Positions 7,017 through 16,657 of a stretch of 64,000 nt of DNA are shown here, in pieces. A program made the translations under genes and the position numbers. The notes beneath the pieces are model-generated. The model was not told where the DNA came from. It saw only the letters and a program-made list of their open reading frames with translations, and ran no database searches. Origin of the DNA: Cryptoclostridium sp036644995 (lineage in GTDB: Bacteria; Bacillota; Dehalobacteriia; UBA7702); NCBI GenBank assembly GCA_036644995.1, contig JAVXOZ010000010.1, positions 3,790 to 67,789 of the forward strand. The letters are read 5' to 3'. Within the stretch, counting starts at the first letter, position 1. Every line of letters begins with the position of its first letter.

Positions 7017-10000
7017 TTATTTGGTTAATAAAATAGCACCATCGGATATTAAAGCATAAACGTATTTGGTGGATTCTGCTCTGGTGGCAGAATTATTGGG
7101 TGTAAATGTTCCATCACCATTGCCGTTTACATATTCATTGGCTGCCAAAGTATTAATTGCTTCGGTGTACCATTCACCATCGGGAACATCGGTAAAGAAC
7201 TTAGTTTGGGTAGTTGCTTTTAAGCCACTTGCCAAATAAATTATGTTGGATATTTCAGCACGGGTGATTAAAGCATCGGGTCTAAAGGTTTTATCTTCAT
7301 AACCGTTAATAATACCGCATTTTGCAACTTTCATTACATTATCGTAGTACCACTCTCCCTTTTTAACATCGGAAAAAGTAATGTTCGCTTTATCGGTGTC
7401 AGTGAGAACAGGTGCTATCATCGTAACAAATTCAGCACGAGTGATATTATTTTGAGGTCTAAAAGTACCATCTCCATAACCTTTAATAACCATTTCTTTT
7501 GCTAAATCATTGATGTAAGGAGCGTACCACATATTTTCATCAACATCGTTAAACATGCTATCATTATTGCTGGAAATCCACCAAGGATTGGTGATGGCAT
7601 AGTTGCCGTTTACATCATAAACCATAACTGCTGCCCAAGTTTCTGTACTATTTTTCACAGGAACTTTGATTTTGCAATTATCCACTACTTTGGCATTAAC
7701 ATTTAATTTGGAAAGGCTCTTATCATAGAGTATACCGGTTTCACCATAGGTATCTTTGGCATCTTTGGTTAATACGATAATATCTTTGATTTTGTTTAAG
7801 GATTGGATTTTGATGTTTACAATAAATTTACCATCGGCATCATAATAAGCCATTTTGCCATTGGCATCGTTGCCGGGTACTTTGTCCATATTTAAAATGG
7901 GACCATAGGTTACATAGGAATTACCATTTAAAGCAGATTTTGCATAGGCAAGACCGGTATCGGTAATAGAAGCATTGGTACTGCCGGTATATGGCTTGGT
8001 ACTGCCGGTATATGCCATTGTGCGGATTTTACCACTGGCATATAAGCCATCGGCTCTGCTGTTTTGGTAATCTTTTGTAGCAAAATTATTAATTTTTACA
8101 TCATGTGTATCAGAACCACCAACTAAATAATGAGTTTTTTCGGTTCTAACACCTGTGCCGTTAACCTTGTTGGTTTTGTAGATGTAAGTGGCATCTTGGT
8201 AAGAAGTCCACAATTTAACTGTATCTTTGATAACATCTGCATTTTCTTGGTCAGTACAGCAAGCATTCAATTCTATATTATCGTAATTATCGGTATAGCC
8301 ACCGGGGATTGAATTAGCACCATAAGCATAGAATAAGCCATAGCTTTGATAAGGATGGTTTGCTGTGATAGATGCACCTTTTTGATGAGTTTGTTTTACA
8401 AAATCAGGTAATTTGCCAAATTGGTTCATTACATGGTTTTCTTTGTTGTCATCTTTAAAATAATCATAGGATTCTTTGGTTTGGGGAATCACATTAAAGT
8501 GAGCCCAAGAGCAAGATATTTCTTCCGAAGGGATAAAGCCTTTAAGACCGTAAGAATCGCTTAAATCAAAAGCTTTTTTGTTGTTTACTGTAAAGTCATG
8601 GTCTGAAACAAAACCAACATCCAAACCTGCGGCTGCCATCGAGGGGATGGCATCTTGAGGATCGGAGAAAGCATCGTTTTTATTGGCGTGATGGTGTAAA
8701 TCCCCTGCCAACCAGCCGTTAGGTGCTCTATAAGCTTTGTTTACAGTTACATCAACAGATGTTTTATCGGTATTGCCGGTAATTTTTTGAGGTTCGCTGT
8801 AGAACCAGTAACCTTCAGCATAGAAAACCGCAGTGTAGTCACCGGGTTCTATCATAGCTTTAATAACGCCTTTATGTTCAGGGTCATTTGCTAAATAAAC
8901 AGAATCCCCTGTATAGCGTACTGTGGGGTAGGCGCTGGTTTTGCCATCTGCTTTAAATAATTCAACTTTAGACCAAAGGGGTTTGCCTTTGGTATCTTTT
9001 ACATTAAATGTAACTTCAACTTTGGCATCACCACTGGTGAGAGCTTGAGCAACCGGGGCTGCATTAACAGTAACTGCCTGTTCTGCACCGGGTGCATAGC
9101 CATGTTTTTCCACAAAGAGTTTGTATTCGCCTTTGGGAAGATTAATGGAATAAGTGCCATCATCTTCGCCTGTAAACCAACCATAAACACTGCCATCGCT
9201 ATTTTTCACAACGATAACGGGGTTGGGCACAGCAACGCCCTTGCTATCTTTTACAGCACCGGTAACAGCTTGTGTTGTTAAGGCGTTATGAGCATCTTTA
9301 AATTCATAAAATGCTTTCATGGAAGGTTCGGTATCTATAACGATATATTCATCATAGGTAACTTTTTCATTTTCCAATAAACCTAAACCGGGATCTGTGC
9401 GTAATTCTTTATAACCTAAAGAACCACCGGTTTTCTTCCAAACGTGATTAACATCTTTGTTGGATTTGTTTTCACCGGGTAAGGTGTAAGAAATATTGTA
9501 AGGTTTACCTGTAATATTACCATAGGAAACAACTGTTTGGTTTAAGCCTGCCATGGAACCGCCGTCATCACCTTTATTGGTCATGGAGAAACAATTGCCC
9601 AAAGTTTTTAAGGCTTTACCTTTATTATCCAAACTATCAAACATACATATTGTTTTACCCTTGGCAGCTATGCCATAGTAGGTTACAACATCAATATCTG
9701 CACCATCTATTGTATATTTTCTGGTAACTTTTACAGCATTATTGGCACCGCTTTTTAATTCTTGTTTAAATGTTGCACTGTTTTTATCAAAATCATAAAT
9801 TGCTAATTTAAAATCCACAATGCCGCAATTATTGGGTGCCCAGCCATCCCTGCCATTAACTAAAAATTCAATGGACCAAGTGGTATCACGTTTTGCCACA
9901 CCGTTTTCAACGCTACCTGCATCTAAAATAGAACCCGCAGGATAACCCCAAGGGTTTCTGGTACCAACGGCAATAACTGCACCAACTTTGCCATTGGTGA

Positions 10001-10277
10001 TGATGATATCATTTTCGCTGATAGCTTCACCATTTTGGAAGAAGGTTTTTTCACCGTTAACATATTGGAAATTAGCAGAACCATTGGCTTTCCAATCTTT
10101 TACTGTACCAATGTAGAGATTTTGGGTATCTGTTGCACCTGTAGCAATGGCTTCTGCTATTTTATACTGATTGGGATCGGCATTATCGGGATTGGTTACA
10201 TCTGCTGCTAATGTACCAAAGGAAAAGCAGAGAACCATTGCCATAACCAGAGTTGTAATGAGTAAATATTTTTTCAT
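7017..10277 (-). CDS. exported S-layer-anchored protein with PHP-type (CehA/McbA-like) metallohydrolase domain
   Basis: Secreted protein of 1086 residues. The signal peptide is residues 1 to about 24 (ending GTLAAD). The 25-330 region is of unknown fold. Carboxypeptidase-regulatory/CNA-B-like beta domains follow (about 335-410 and 425-510). The metallohydrolase core spans about 520-740, and three SLH repeats cover about 905-1086, each with a TRAE motif. The core shows D526-L-H-H-H530, SDHD (D559-D561), EEISCSWAHFN, ANHP and GGSDTHD (D723-D726). This set of His/Asp/Glu matches the metal ligands of the PHP superfamily. SLH repeats bind secondary cell-wall polymers, so the enzyme should sit in the S-layer. 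Its substrate is unknown; phosphoesters or other hydrolysable surface ligands are possible. A paralogue lies at 40323. AGGAGGGG precedes the ATG. Confidence 0.85.
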   Translation of the reverse strand: MKKYLLITTLVMAMVLCFSFGTLAADVTNPDNADPNQYKIAEAIATGATDTQNLYIGTVKDWKANGSANFQYVNGEKTFFQNGEAISENDIIITNGKVGAVIAVGTRNPWGYPAGSILDAGSVENGVAKRDTTWSIEFLVNGRDGWAPNNCGIVDFKLAIYDFDKNSATFKQELKSGANNAVKVTRKYTIDGADIDVVTYYGIAAKGKTICMFDSLDNKGKALKTLGNCFSMTNKGDDGGSMAGLNQTVVSYGNITGKPYNISYTLPGENKSNKDVNHVWKKTGGSLGYKELRTDPGLGLLENEKVTYDEYIVIDTEPSMKAFYEFKDAHNALTTQAVTGAVKDSKGVAVPNPVIVVKNSDGSVYGWFTGEDDGTYSINLPKGEYKLFVEKHGYAPGAEQAVTVNAAPVAQALTSGDAKVEVTFNVKDTKGKPLWSKVELFKADGKTSAYPTVRYTGDSVYLANDPEHKGVIKAMIEPGDYTAVFYAEGYWFYSEPQKITGNTDKTSVDVTVNKAYRAPNGWLAGDLHHHANKNDAFSDPQDAIPSMAAAGLDVGFVSDHDFTVNNKKAFDLSDSYGLKGFIPSEEISCSWAHFNVIPQTKESYDYFKDDNKENHVMNQFGKLPDFVKQTHQKGASITANHPYQSYGLFYAYGANSIPGGYTDNYDNIELNACCTDQENADVIKDTVKLWTSYQDATYIYKTNKVNGTGVRTEKTHYLVGGSDTHDVKINNFATKDYQNSRADGLYASGKIRTMAYTGSTKPYTGSTNASITDTGLAYAKSALNGNSYVTYGPILNMDKVPGNDANGKMAYYDADGKFIVNIKIQSLNKIKDIIVLTKDAKDTYGETGILYDKSLSKLNVNAKVVDNCKIKVPVKNSTETWAAVMVYDVNGNYAITNPWWISSNNDSMFNDVDENMWYAPYINDLAKEMVIKGYGDGTFRPQNNITRAEFVTMIAPVLTDTDKANITFSDVKKGEWYYDNVMKVAKCGIINGYEDKTFRPDALITRAEISNIIYLASGLKATTQTKFFTDVPDGEWYTEAINTLAANEYVNGNGDGTFTPNNSATRAESTKYVYALISDGAILLTK

Positions 10278-10643
10278 TTAAAAAGCCCCTCCTATAAGTT
10301 TTAAGTTTTAATATTAAATATAACAAGCGGTTTTTAAAAGCAAAATTTATCGCTTAAATATTTTTTCACCTCACTTAATCTTTTGAAAATTTGTCAAATT
10401 TTAAAACTTTCTTGAAATATTCTACCTTATATTTCCAATACCTCTAATAAAATATGAAAAAATCACAAAAATATTGCTAAAAATTACATATTGCTACATT
10501 AAATTTAGGCAATATGGTGGTTTAATTATGGGTTATATGAAATTATTTATACTTATTATATAAAAAAACGTTTTCAAGGTGAATATTTTATGGTATAATA
10601 TCTTAATATCTCTTATTCAAAACAAGGAAGGTTTCAATATTTC
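10278..10643. other. 366-bp divergent intergenic region
   Basis: AT-rich space between the minus-strand SLH/PHP gene and the plus-strand amidohydrolase gene. It must hold promoters for both. Apart from the plus-strand promoter listed separately I see no repeat array, riboswitch or hairpin. Confidence 0.5.
10571..10599 (+). promoter_or_regulatory. probable sigma-A promoter for amidohydrolase/pyruvate carboxylase genes
   Basis: TTTTCA, 17-nt spacer, TATAAT at 10594-10599. The -35 hexamer is weak. The overlapping AAAACGTTTTCA (10565-10576) resembles part of a catabolite-response element, which is only a suggestion. Confidence 0.45.
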
Positions 10644-11441
10644 ATGAAATTAATAGATTGCCATGTACACGCTTTTCCCGATTTTTTAGCAGAAAAAGCC
10701 ATGGAAAAATTAACAAAAAACTGCGGCTACCAGCCGTCTACCAATGGCACTTTAGCAAATACCCTAAAGGTTGAGGAAAAATGGGGCTGCAAAAATTTTA
10801 TTTTACTTAATATTGCTACCTCACCAAATTATGTGGAAAAAGTAAATAACTTTCTTATAGAAAATAATAAAGATGGGGTAATATCCTTTGGTTCTATTCA
10901 CCCACAATACCATAATTATAAGGAAGAGATAGAAAAACTATATCAAAACGGCATAAAAGGTGTTAAATTTCACCCTGAATATCAGGAATTTAATATGGAC
11001 GATAAAGCCGTGTATCCCATTTATGAGGAGCTTGCCAAAAGAGATATGGTAATGCTTTTTCATTCTGGGTTCGACCCCGCCTATGTTGGCTCACATCGCT
11101 GTGATGTGCAAAGAGGGGCAAAGGTTGCCACGGATTTTAACGGAGCCAAGCTGGTATTTGCTCATTTAGGTAATTTAATGGGCATGGATGATACCTTAAA
11201 ATATTTAGTGGGTAAAGATGTTTATTTTGATATTTCCATGGCGATTCGCTACTATAAATTTGCGGAAATTGAAAAATTCATTAAATCCCACGATATAAAT
11301 AAATTTTTATATGCCACAGATTGCCCTTGGTCTGATGGGGCTAAAACCCAAGAACTTGTTAATTCTTTAAACATTACCAATGAAGATAAAGAAAAAGTTT
11401 TTTATAAAAATGCAGAGAAACTTTTAAACATCACAATCTAA
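10644..11441 (+). CDS. amidohydrolase-family TIM-barrel metal-dependent hydrolase
   Basis: Cytoplasmic enzyme of 265 residues, typical for the amidohydrolase-2 (PF04909-like) and TatD-like families. Metal-binding landmarks are the N-terminal DCHVHAF (residues 4-10), KFHPEYQEF, LFHSGFDP, FAHLGN and the closing YATDCPW. Its reaction cannot be named: relatives include decarboxylases, lactonases and deacylases. AAGGAAGG lies 12 nt before the ATG. The pyruvate carboxylase gene starts 44 nt downstream, so the two may be co-transcribed. Confidence 0.82.
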   Translation: MKLIDCHVHAFPDFLAEKAMEKLTKNCGYQPSTNGTLANTLKVEEKWGCKNFILLNIATSPNYVEKVNNFLIENNKDGVISFGSIHPQYHNYKEEIEKLYQNGIKGVKFHPEYQEFNMDDKAVYPIYEELAKRDMVMLFHSGFDPAYVGSHRCDVQRGAKVATDFNGAKLVFAHLGNLMGMDDTLKYLVGKDVYFDISMAIRYYKFAEIEKFIKSHDINKFLYATDCPWSDGAKTQELVNSLNITNEDKEKVFYKNAEKLLNITI

Positions 11442-11485
11442 TATTAAATTTTTATATTACCATCTAAATAAAGGAGGACACTACA

Positions 11486-14400
11486 ATGCAACATGACATT
11501 AAAAGACTTTTAGTGGCAAACCGTGGCGAAATAGCCATCCGTATTTTCCGTGCCGCTAATGATTTATCCATTAAAACTATCTGTGTTTATTCTAAGGAAG
11601 ATAAATTTAATTTATTTCGCACCAGAGCTGATGAGGCATATATATTAGGGGAGCGAAAAAGCCCCTTGGCTGCTTACCTTGATATTGATTTAATTATAAA
11701 TTTAGCAAAAAGAAAAAAAATAGATGCCATTCACCCGGGTTATGGCTTTTTATCTGAAAATGCGGAATTTGCCAAAGCTTGTGAAAAGGCAGGTATTATT
11801 TTTGTTGGTCCTCCTTCTCATGTTTTAAGCCAAATGGGGGATAAAATCAAAGCCAAGGAATTGGCAAAACGCTGCAATGTGCCCACCATTCCCGGTAGCA
11901 CCAAGCCCATTGCCAACGCTGAGGAAGCTAAAAAACTGGCAAAAGAATACGGTTTGCCTGTAATATTAAAAGCCTCTGCAGGTGGGGGCGGCAGGGGTAT
12001 GCGGCTTATTGAAGATGAAAGCGAAATTGAAGATTCTTTTGAGCTGGTTAAAAATGAAGCCCGTAAAGCCTTTGGCTGTGATGATATCTTTATGGAGAAA
12101 TTTTTGGTACACCCAAAACATATTGAGGTGCAAATTTTAGCGGATCAATATGGTAATGTGGTGCATTTATTTGAGCGTGATTGCTCTGTGCAACGCAGAT
12201 ATCAAAAAGTGGTGGAATATGCCCCTGCTTTTTCCTTAAGTGAAGAAGTAAGAGAAAAAATTTACGATGCTGCGATAAAAATTGCCAAGGAAGTTAACTA
12301 CGTTAATGCAGGTACCGTGGAATTTTTAGTTGATAAAGAGGATAATTTTTATTTTATAGAAATGAACCCCCGTATCCAAGTGGAACACACCGTTACCGAA
12401 ATGGTTACAGGTATAGATATTGTTCAAGCTCAATTAATGGTGGCACAGGGCTATGCCTTGGATTCACCGGAAATTAATATTAAATCCCAAGATGACGTTT
12501 GTATGCGTGGCTATGCCATTCAATGCCGTGTAACCACCGAGGACCCCAGAAACAATTTTGCTCCGGATTACGGTAAAATTACCACCTACCGCAGCGGCGG
12601 CGGCTTTGGTGTTCGGTTAGATGCAGGTAATGCCTACTCAGGTGCGGAAATCTCCCCATATTATGATAGCTTATTGGTAAAAATCACCACCCAAGACCGC
12701 ACTTTTCAAGGCACCATCAACAAGGCTTTAAGGTCCATTGCGGAAATTCGCATTCGAGGGGTTAAAACCAACAGCTCCTTCCTTACCAATATATTAAGAA
12801 GCGAAGCTTTTAGCAGCGGCAAAAGTGATACGGGCTTTATTGATACCACACCGGAATTGTTTGAAATAGAGCAACCTCGTGATCGTGCCACCAAAGTTTT
12901 AAAATATTTGGGCGATAAAGCCGTAAACGAAGTTTGCACCAAGCCCAAAGTTTACGACCTCCCCCGTGTGCCTGAACATCCCGACTATATCCCCGAAACA
13001 GGGGTTAAATATATCTTGGATAAAGAAGGCCCCGAAGGCTTAAAAAAATGGATTTTAGACCAAAAGAAACTTTTAATTTCCGATACCACCATGCGTGATG
13101 CTCACCAATCTCTTTTGGCAACCAGAATGAGAACCATGGATATGACTCGGATTGCCAAAGCCACTTCTCATATTTTAAAAGATGCCTTTTCCTTGGAAAT
13201 GTGGGGCGGTGCAACTTTTGATGTTGCTTATCGCTTTTTACATGAATCCCCTTGGGTGCGTTTGGATGAATTGAGAAAACGCATACCCAATATTCCCTTT
13301 CAAATGCTTTTGCGTGGTGCCAATGCCGTGGGCTACACCAGTTATCCCGATAATGTGGTGCGTTCCTTTGTACAGGAAAGTGCCAAAGCAGGTATTGATA
13401 TTTTCCGTGTTTTTGATTCTTTAAATTGGCTGCCGGGTATGGAATTAGCCATAGAAGAAGGGCTAAAAACAGGGAAAGTGGTTGAAGGTACAATTTGTTA
13501 TACAGGGGATATTTCCGATCCCAAACGTGATAAATATCCTTTACAATATTATATAAATTTAGCTAAGGAATTAGAAAAACGTGGGGTGCAAATTCTAGCC
13601 ATTAAAGATATGGCAGGATTATTGAAGCCCTACGCCGCCAAAAAATTAGTTGAAGCCTTAAAAAATGAAATTTCCATTCCTATTCATCTTCACACCCACG
13701 ATACCAGCGGCAACCAAGTGGCAACCTTGCTTATGGCAGCTGAAGCAGGGGTAGATATTGTGGATACCGCCATCAGCAGCCTTGCTTCTTTAACCAGCCA
13801 ACCCTCAATGAATGCGGTGGTTGCAGCTTTGGAAGGTCAAGAACGTGATAGCGGCTTGGATGTTATGGAATTGCAAAAATTAACGGATTATTATTCGGAT
13901 ATCAGACCCTACTACCGCAAATTTGAAGCAGATGTTTCCAGTCCTTCTGCGGATATTTACCGCTATGAAATTCCCGGTGGCCAATATTCAAACTTTAAAC
14001 CCCAGGTAGAAAGCTTGGGCTTGGGACATCGTTTTGTGGAAGTAAAAGAAAAATATAAAGAAGTTAACGATATGGTAGGGGATATTGTAAAAGTAACCCC
14101 TTCATCCAAAATGGTGGGTGATTTAGCAATCTTCATGGTTCAAAATGATTTAACCCCTGAAAACATCGTGGAAAAAGGCGCAAACCTAAACTTCCCGGAT
14201 TCTTCCATCAGCTACTTTAAAGGCATGATGGGGCAACCTGAAGGTGGTTTCCCCGAAGATATTCAAAAAGTAGTTTTGAAAGATGAAAAACCCATAACTT
14301 GCCGCCCCGGTGAATTATTGCCAGAAGCGGATTTTGCAGGGATAAAAGAATCCATTAGTGCCATTGCTTTACCAAATTCCGTCGTTAGCCAACAGGCAAT

Positions 14401-14917
14401 TTTAAGCTTTTGCCTATATCCCAAAGTTACAGAAGAATTTTTACGCCACTATGTGGAATATGACGATATCAGCCATATGGAAAGCCATGTATTTTTTGAA
14501 GGCTTATTGCCGGGTGAAACCACGGAAATGAACATAGAACCCGGCAAAACCTTAATAATTAAATACATCAGCTTAGGAGAACCCAATGACGATGGCACCA
14601 GAAATGTTATATTTGAATTAAACGGAGCCAGACGTGAGGTTGCTGTTGTAGATAAAAATGCAGTTAGCTCCGTGCGTGAAGTTGTTATGGCGGATTTGGA
14701 TAATAAAGCTGAGGTTGCCTCGGCATTGCCCGGTGCGGTTTCCAAAATTTTAGTTAAACCAGGTGATGAAGTTAAAGTTAACCAAACCTTGGCAATTATT
14801 GAAGCCATGAAAATGGAAACCAGCATCACTTCAAAAATAGATGGAGCTGTGGAAAAAATTATGATTGAAACCGGTGAAACAGTTAAAGCCGGTGAACTGA
14901 TAATGACATTAAAATAA
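11486..14917 (+). CDS. pyc: pyruvate carboxylase
   Basis: Single-chain biotin enzyme of 1143 residues, the usual length, converting pyruvate, bicarbonate and ATP to oxaloacetate. Domain order is biotin carboxylase (1 to about 455; HPGYGFLSENAEFA, the ATP-grasp loop SAGGGGRGMR, MNPRIQVEHTVTE), carboxyltransferase (about 530-830; SDTTMRDAHQSLLATRMRT, HLHTHDTSGNQ), then the C-terminal biotinyl domain, with the biotinylated lysine K1109 in EAMKME. AAAGGAGG precedes the ATG. With the fumarate reductase genes a few kilobases on, it fits an anaplerotic and fermentative oxaloacetate-to-succinate route, which is an inference. Confidence 0.97.
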   Translation: MQHDIKRLLVANRGEIAIRIFRAANDLSIKTICVYSKEDKFNLFRTRADEAYILGERKSPLAAYLDIDLIINLAKRKKIDAIHPGYGFLSENAEFAKACEKAGIIFVGPPSHVLSQMGDKIKAKELAKRCNVPTIPGSTKPIANAEEAKKLAKEYGLPVILKASAGGGGRGMRLIEDESEIEDSFELVKNEARKAFGCDDIFMEKFLVHPKHIEVQILADQYGNVVHLFERDCSVQRRYQKVVEYAPAFSLSEEVREKIYDAAIKIAKEVNYVNAGTVEFLVDKEDNFYFIEMNPRIQVEHTVTEMVTGIDIVQAQLMVAQGYALDSPEINIKSQDDVCMRGYAIQCRVTTEDPRNNFAPDYGKITTYRSGGGFGVRLDAGNAYSGAEISPYYDSLLVKITTQDRTFQGTINKALRSIAEIRIRGVKTNSSFLTNILRSEAFSSGKSDTGFIDTTPELFEIEQPRDRATKVLKYLGDKAVNEVCTKPKVYDLPRVPEHPDYIPETGVKYILDKEGPEGLKKWILDQKKLLISDTTMRDAHQSLLATRMRTMDMTRIAKATSHILKDAFSLEMWGGATFDVAYRFLHESPWVRLDELRKRIPNIPFQMLLRGANAVGYTSYPDNVVRSFVQESAKAGIDIFRVFDSLNWLPGMELAIEEGLKTGKVVEGTICYTGDISDPKRDKYPLQYYINLAKELEKRGVQILAIKDMAGLLKPYAAKKLVEALKNEISIPIHLHTHDTSGNQVATLLMAAEAGVDIVDTAISSLASLTSQPSMNAVVAALEGQERDSGLDVMELQKLTDYYSDIRPYYRKFEADVSSPSADIYRYEIPGGQYSNFKPQVESLGLGHRFVEVKEKYKEVNDMVGDIVKVTPSSKMVGDLAIFMVQNDLTPENIVEKGANLNFPDSSISYFKGMMGQPEGGFPEDIQKVVLKDEKPITCRPGELLPEADFAGIKESISAIALPNSVVSQQAILSFCLYPKVTEEFLRHYVEYDDISHMESHVFFEGLLPGETTEMNIEPGKTLIIKYISLGEPNDDGTRNVIFELNGARREVAVVDKNAVSSVREVVMADLDNKAEVASALPGAVSKILVKPGDEVKVNQTLAIIEAMKMETSITSKIDGAVEKIMIETGETVKAGELIMTLK

Positions 14918-14929
14918 AGCTAAATTATC

Positions 14930-15265
14930 AATTATTATCTGAATTATTATCGGTTAAAAACTAATAATAGCAGCTAAAAGTTAAATTATGAGTTAAAATC
15001 AGTTAACAACTGAAAATAGCAGCTAAAAGTTAAATTTGATGAATTAATAGCAGTTAAATCATTTACAAAACTGAAAAAATGAAATTTATTTCATCAAATT
15101 TAACAAGCTCAATTAAAATTACAAGNNNNNNNNNNNNNNNNNNNNNNNNNNNNNNNNNNNNNNNNNNNNNNNNNNNNNNNNNNNNNNNNNNNNNNNNNNN
15201 NNNNNNNNNNNNNNNNNNNNNNNNNACAAGCTCAATTAAAATTACAAGTCCATTAAATTTACAAC
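14930..15265. repeat. composite degenerate repeat region interrupted by an assembly gap
   Basis: In the 14918-15324 space, a 22-nt word at 14966-14987 recurs at 15015-15036 (49-nt period), with a partial third copy at 15046. Just after the pyc stop, AATTATTATC recurs with a 12-nt period. Further on, ACAAGCTCAATTAAAATT and ACAAGTCCATTAAATTT are 18/17-nt units on either side of the N-run. No ORF or terminator is seen. Confidence 0.65.
15126..15225. other. assembly gap (100 N) flanked by identical 23-nt ends
   Basis: Exactly 100 N, a placeholder of unknown true size. The 23 nt before it (15103-15125) and after it (15226-15248) are identical. Either the contig ends overlap and nothing is missing, or an 18-nt tandem array collapsed here. 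Confidence 0.9.
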
Positions 15266-15324
15266 ACAATCAAAGAAAATAAAAAAATACCCAATCAAAA
15301 TGATACTGAAATAAGGAGCAAAAA

Positions 15325-16572
15325 ATGGTAAAAGTTACACCTTTTAAGGGCATACGCCCCAAAGCAGAATTGGCAAAAGCAGTTTCGGCTTTGCCCTATG
15401 ATGTGATGAATAGAGAAGAAGCCAAAGCAATGGCAGCAGGAAATGATGTTTCCTTCCTCCACATTTCTCGGGCAGAAATTGATTTTCCCGATGAAATTGG
15501 GGATTATGAAGAATGCGTTTATGAAAAAGCCAAAGAAAATTTATTGCGCTTTGTTAAAGAAGGCACATTATTTATGGAAGAAAAACCCGTTTACTACATT
15601 TACCGTGAAAAAATGGGTAAAACTGTGCAAACAGGTATTGTAGCAGGGGTTGCAGTTGCGGATTATCAAAGCGGTGCCGTGATGAAGCACGAGCTTACCC
15701 GTAAGGAAAAAGAGCAGGATCGCATAAACCATTTTGATGCGTGTAACTGTCACACCGAACCTGTTTTTTTAACCTATCGCCATCGTGATTCCATAGATGC
15801 CATAGTGGCTGATTGGGTAAAAAATCATAATCCTCAATACGATTTCATCAGTGAAGATGAGGTTACCCACACCTTATGGGTGCTGGATGATGAAAAAGCA
15901 ATCGCCAAAATAGAAAAGGAATTTTCTGCTTTGGATAAAATTTATATTGCAGATGGACACCATCGCACCGCATCTGCGGCGGCAGTGGGGAATATGCGCC
16001 GTGAAAAAGGTGCTGAGAACACATCTGCACCATATGAATATTTTATGGCGGTTATCTTCCCCGATGAAGATTTAGATGTTATGGCTTATAATCGTGTGGT
16101 AAAAAGACCCGAAAATAAAACCGATGCAGAAATACTTGCAGCCATAAGTGAAAACTTTACCGCAGAAAAAGTAGAGGGCTTATTTTATCCTACCAAAAAT
16201 CATGAAATCGGTCTTTATCTGGAAGATGGCTGGTATCGGCTTACTGCCCATAAATCCCTCTATGAAAATACAGATCCTTCGGAAAATTTAGACGCAGCAA
16301 TTCTCCAAAGAACCGTACTTCAGCCCATATTTGGCATTGAAGATGTGCGAACAGATAAAAGGATAGATTTTATCGGCGGTATTCGTGGCAATGAAGAAAT
16401 TGAACGTCGTGCCAAAGGTGAAAATTCCATTGGCTTTGCACTTTACCCCGTGGAAATTAAGGATTTAATGAATATTTCCGATAGCGGTAAAATTATGCCG
16501 CCAAAAAGCACTTGGTTTGAACCAAAATTACGCAGCGGTTTGTTTATGCACTATTTGGAAGATGAGATATAA
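15325..16572 (+). CDS. DUF1015-family protein
   Basis: A 415-residue cytoplasmic protein of the DUF1015 family, which is widespread in anaerobic Bacillota and often lies near amino-acid or central metabolism genes; its biochemical role is not established. Family landmarks are the N-terminal PFKGIRPKAELA, the ALPYDVMNREEA segment, IYIADGHHRTASA (about residues 210-222) and the C-terminal NISDSGKIMPPKSTWFEPK. AAGGAG precedes the ATG. The fumarate reductase genes begin 85 nt downstream. Confidence 0.85.
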   Translation: MVKVTPFKGIRPKAELAKAVSALPYDVMNREEAKAMAAGNDVSFLHISRAEIDFPDEIGDYEECVYEKAKENLLRFVKEGTLFMEEKPVYYIYREKMGKTVQTGIVAGVAVADYQSGAVMKHELTRKEKEQDRINHFDACNCHTEPVFLTYRHRDSIDAIVADWVKNHNPQYDFISEDEVTHTLWVLDDEKAIAKIEKEFSALDKIYIADGHHRTASAAAVGNMRREKGAENTSAPYEYFMAVIFPDEDLDVMAYNRVVKRPENKTDAEILAAISENFTAEKVEGLFYPTKNHEIGLYLEDGWYRLTAHKSLYENTDPSENLDAAILQRTVLQPIFGIEDVRTDKRIDFIGGIRGNEEIERRAKGENSIGFALYPVEIKDLMNISDSGKIMPPKSTWFEPKLRSGLFMHYLEDEI

Positions 16573-16657
16573 ATTGTCTGACAATTCTGAAAACTAATTG
16601 ATTTATTGGGAACTTTATGATATAATTTGAAAATATTTGAAAATCGGGGGATTCAAA

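Noticed and set aside
13005..13493. 162-codon minus-strand frame inside pyc
   Set aside because: It lies inside the carboxyltransferase domain of an intact pyruvate carboxylase and has no ribosome binding site or recognisable motif.
15063..15282. Open frames running through the N-runs
   Set aside because: They consist mostly of undefined residues and come from treating N codons as open.
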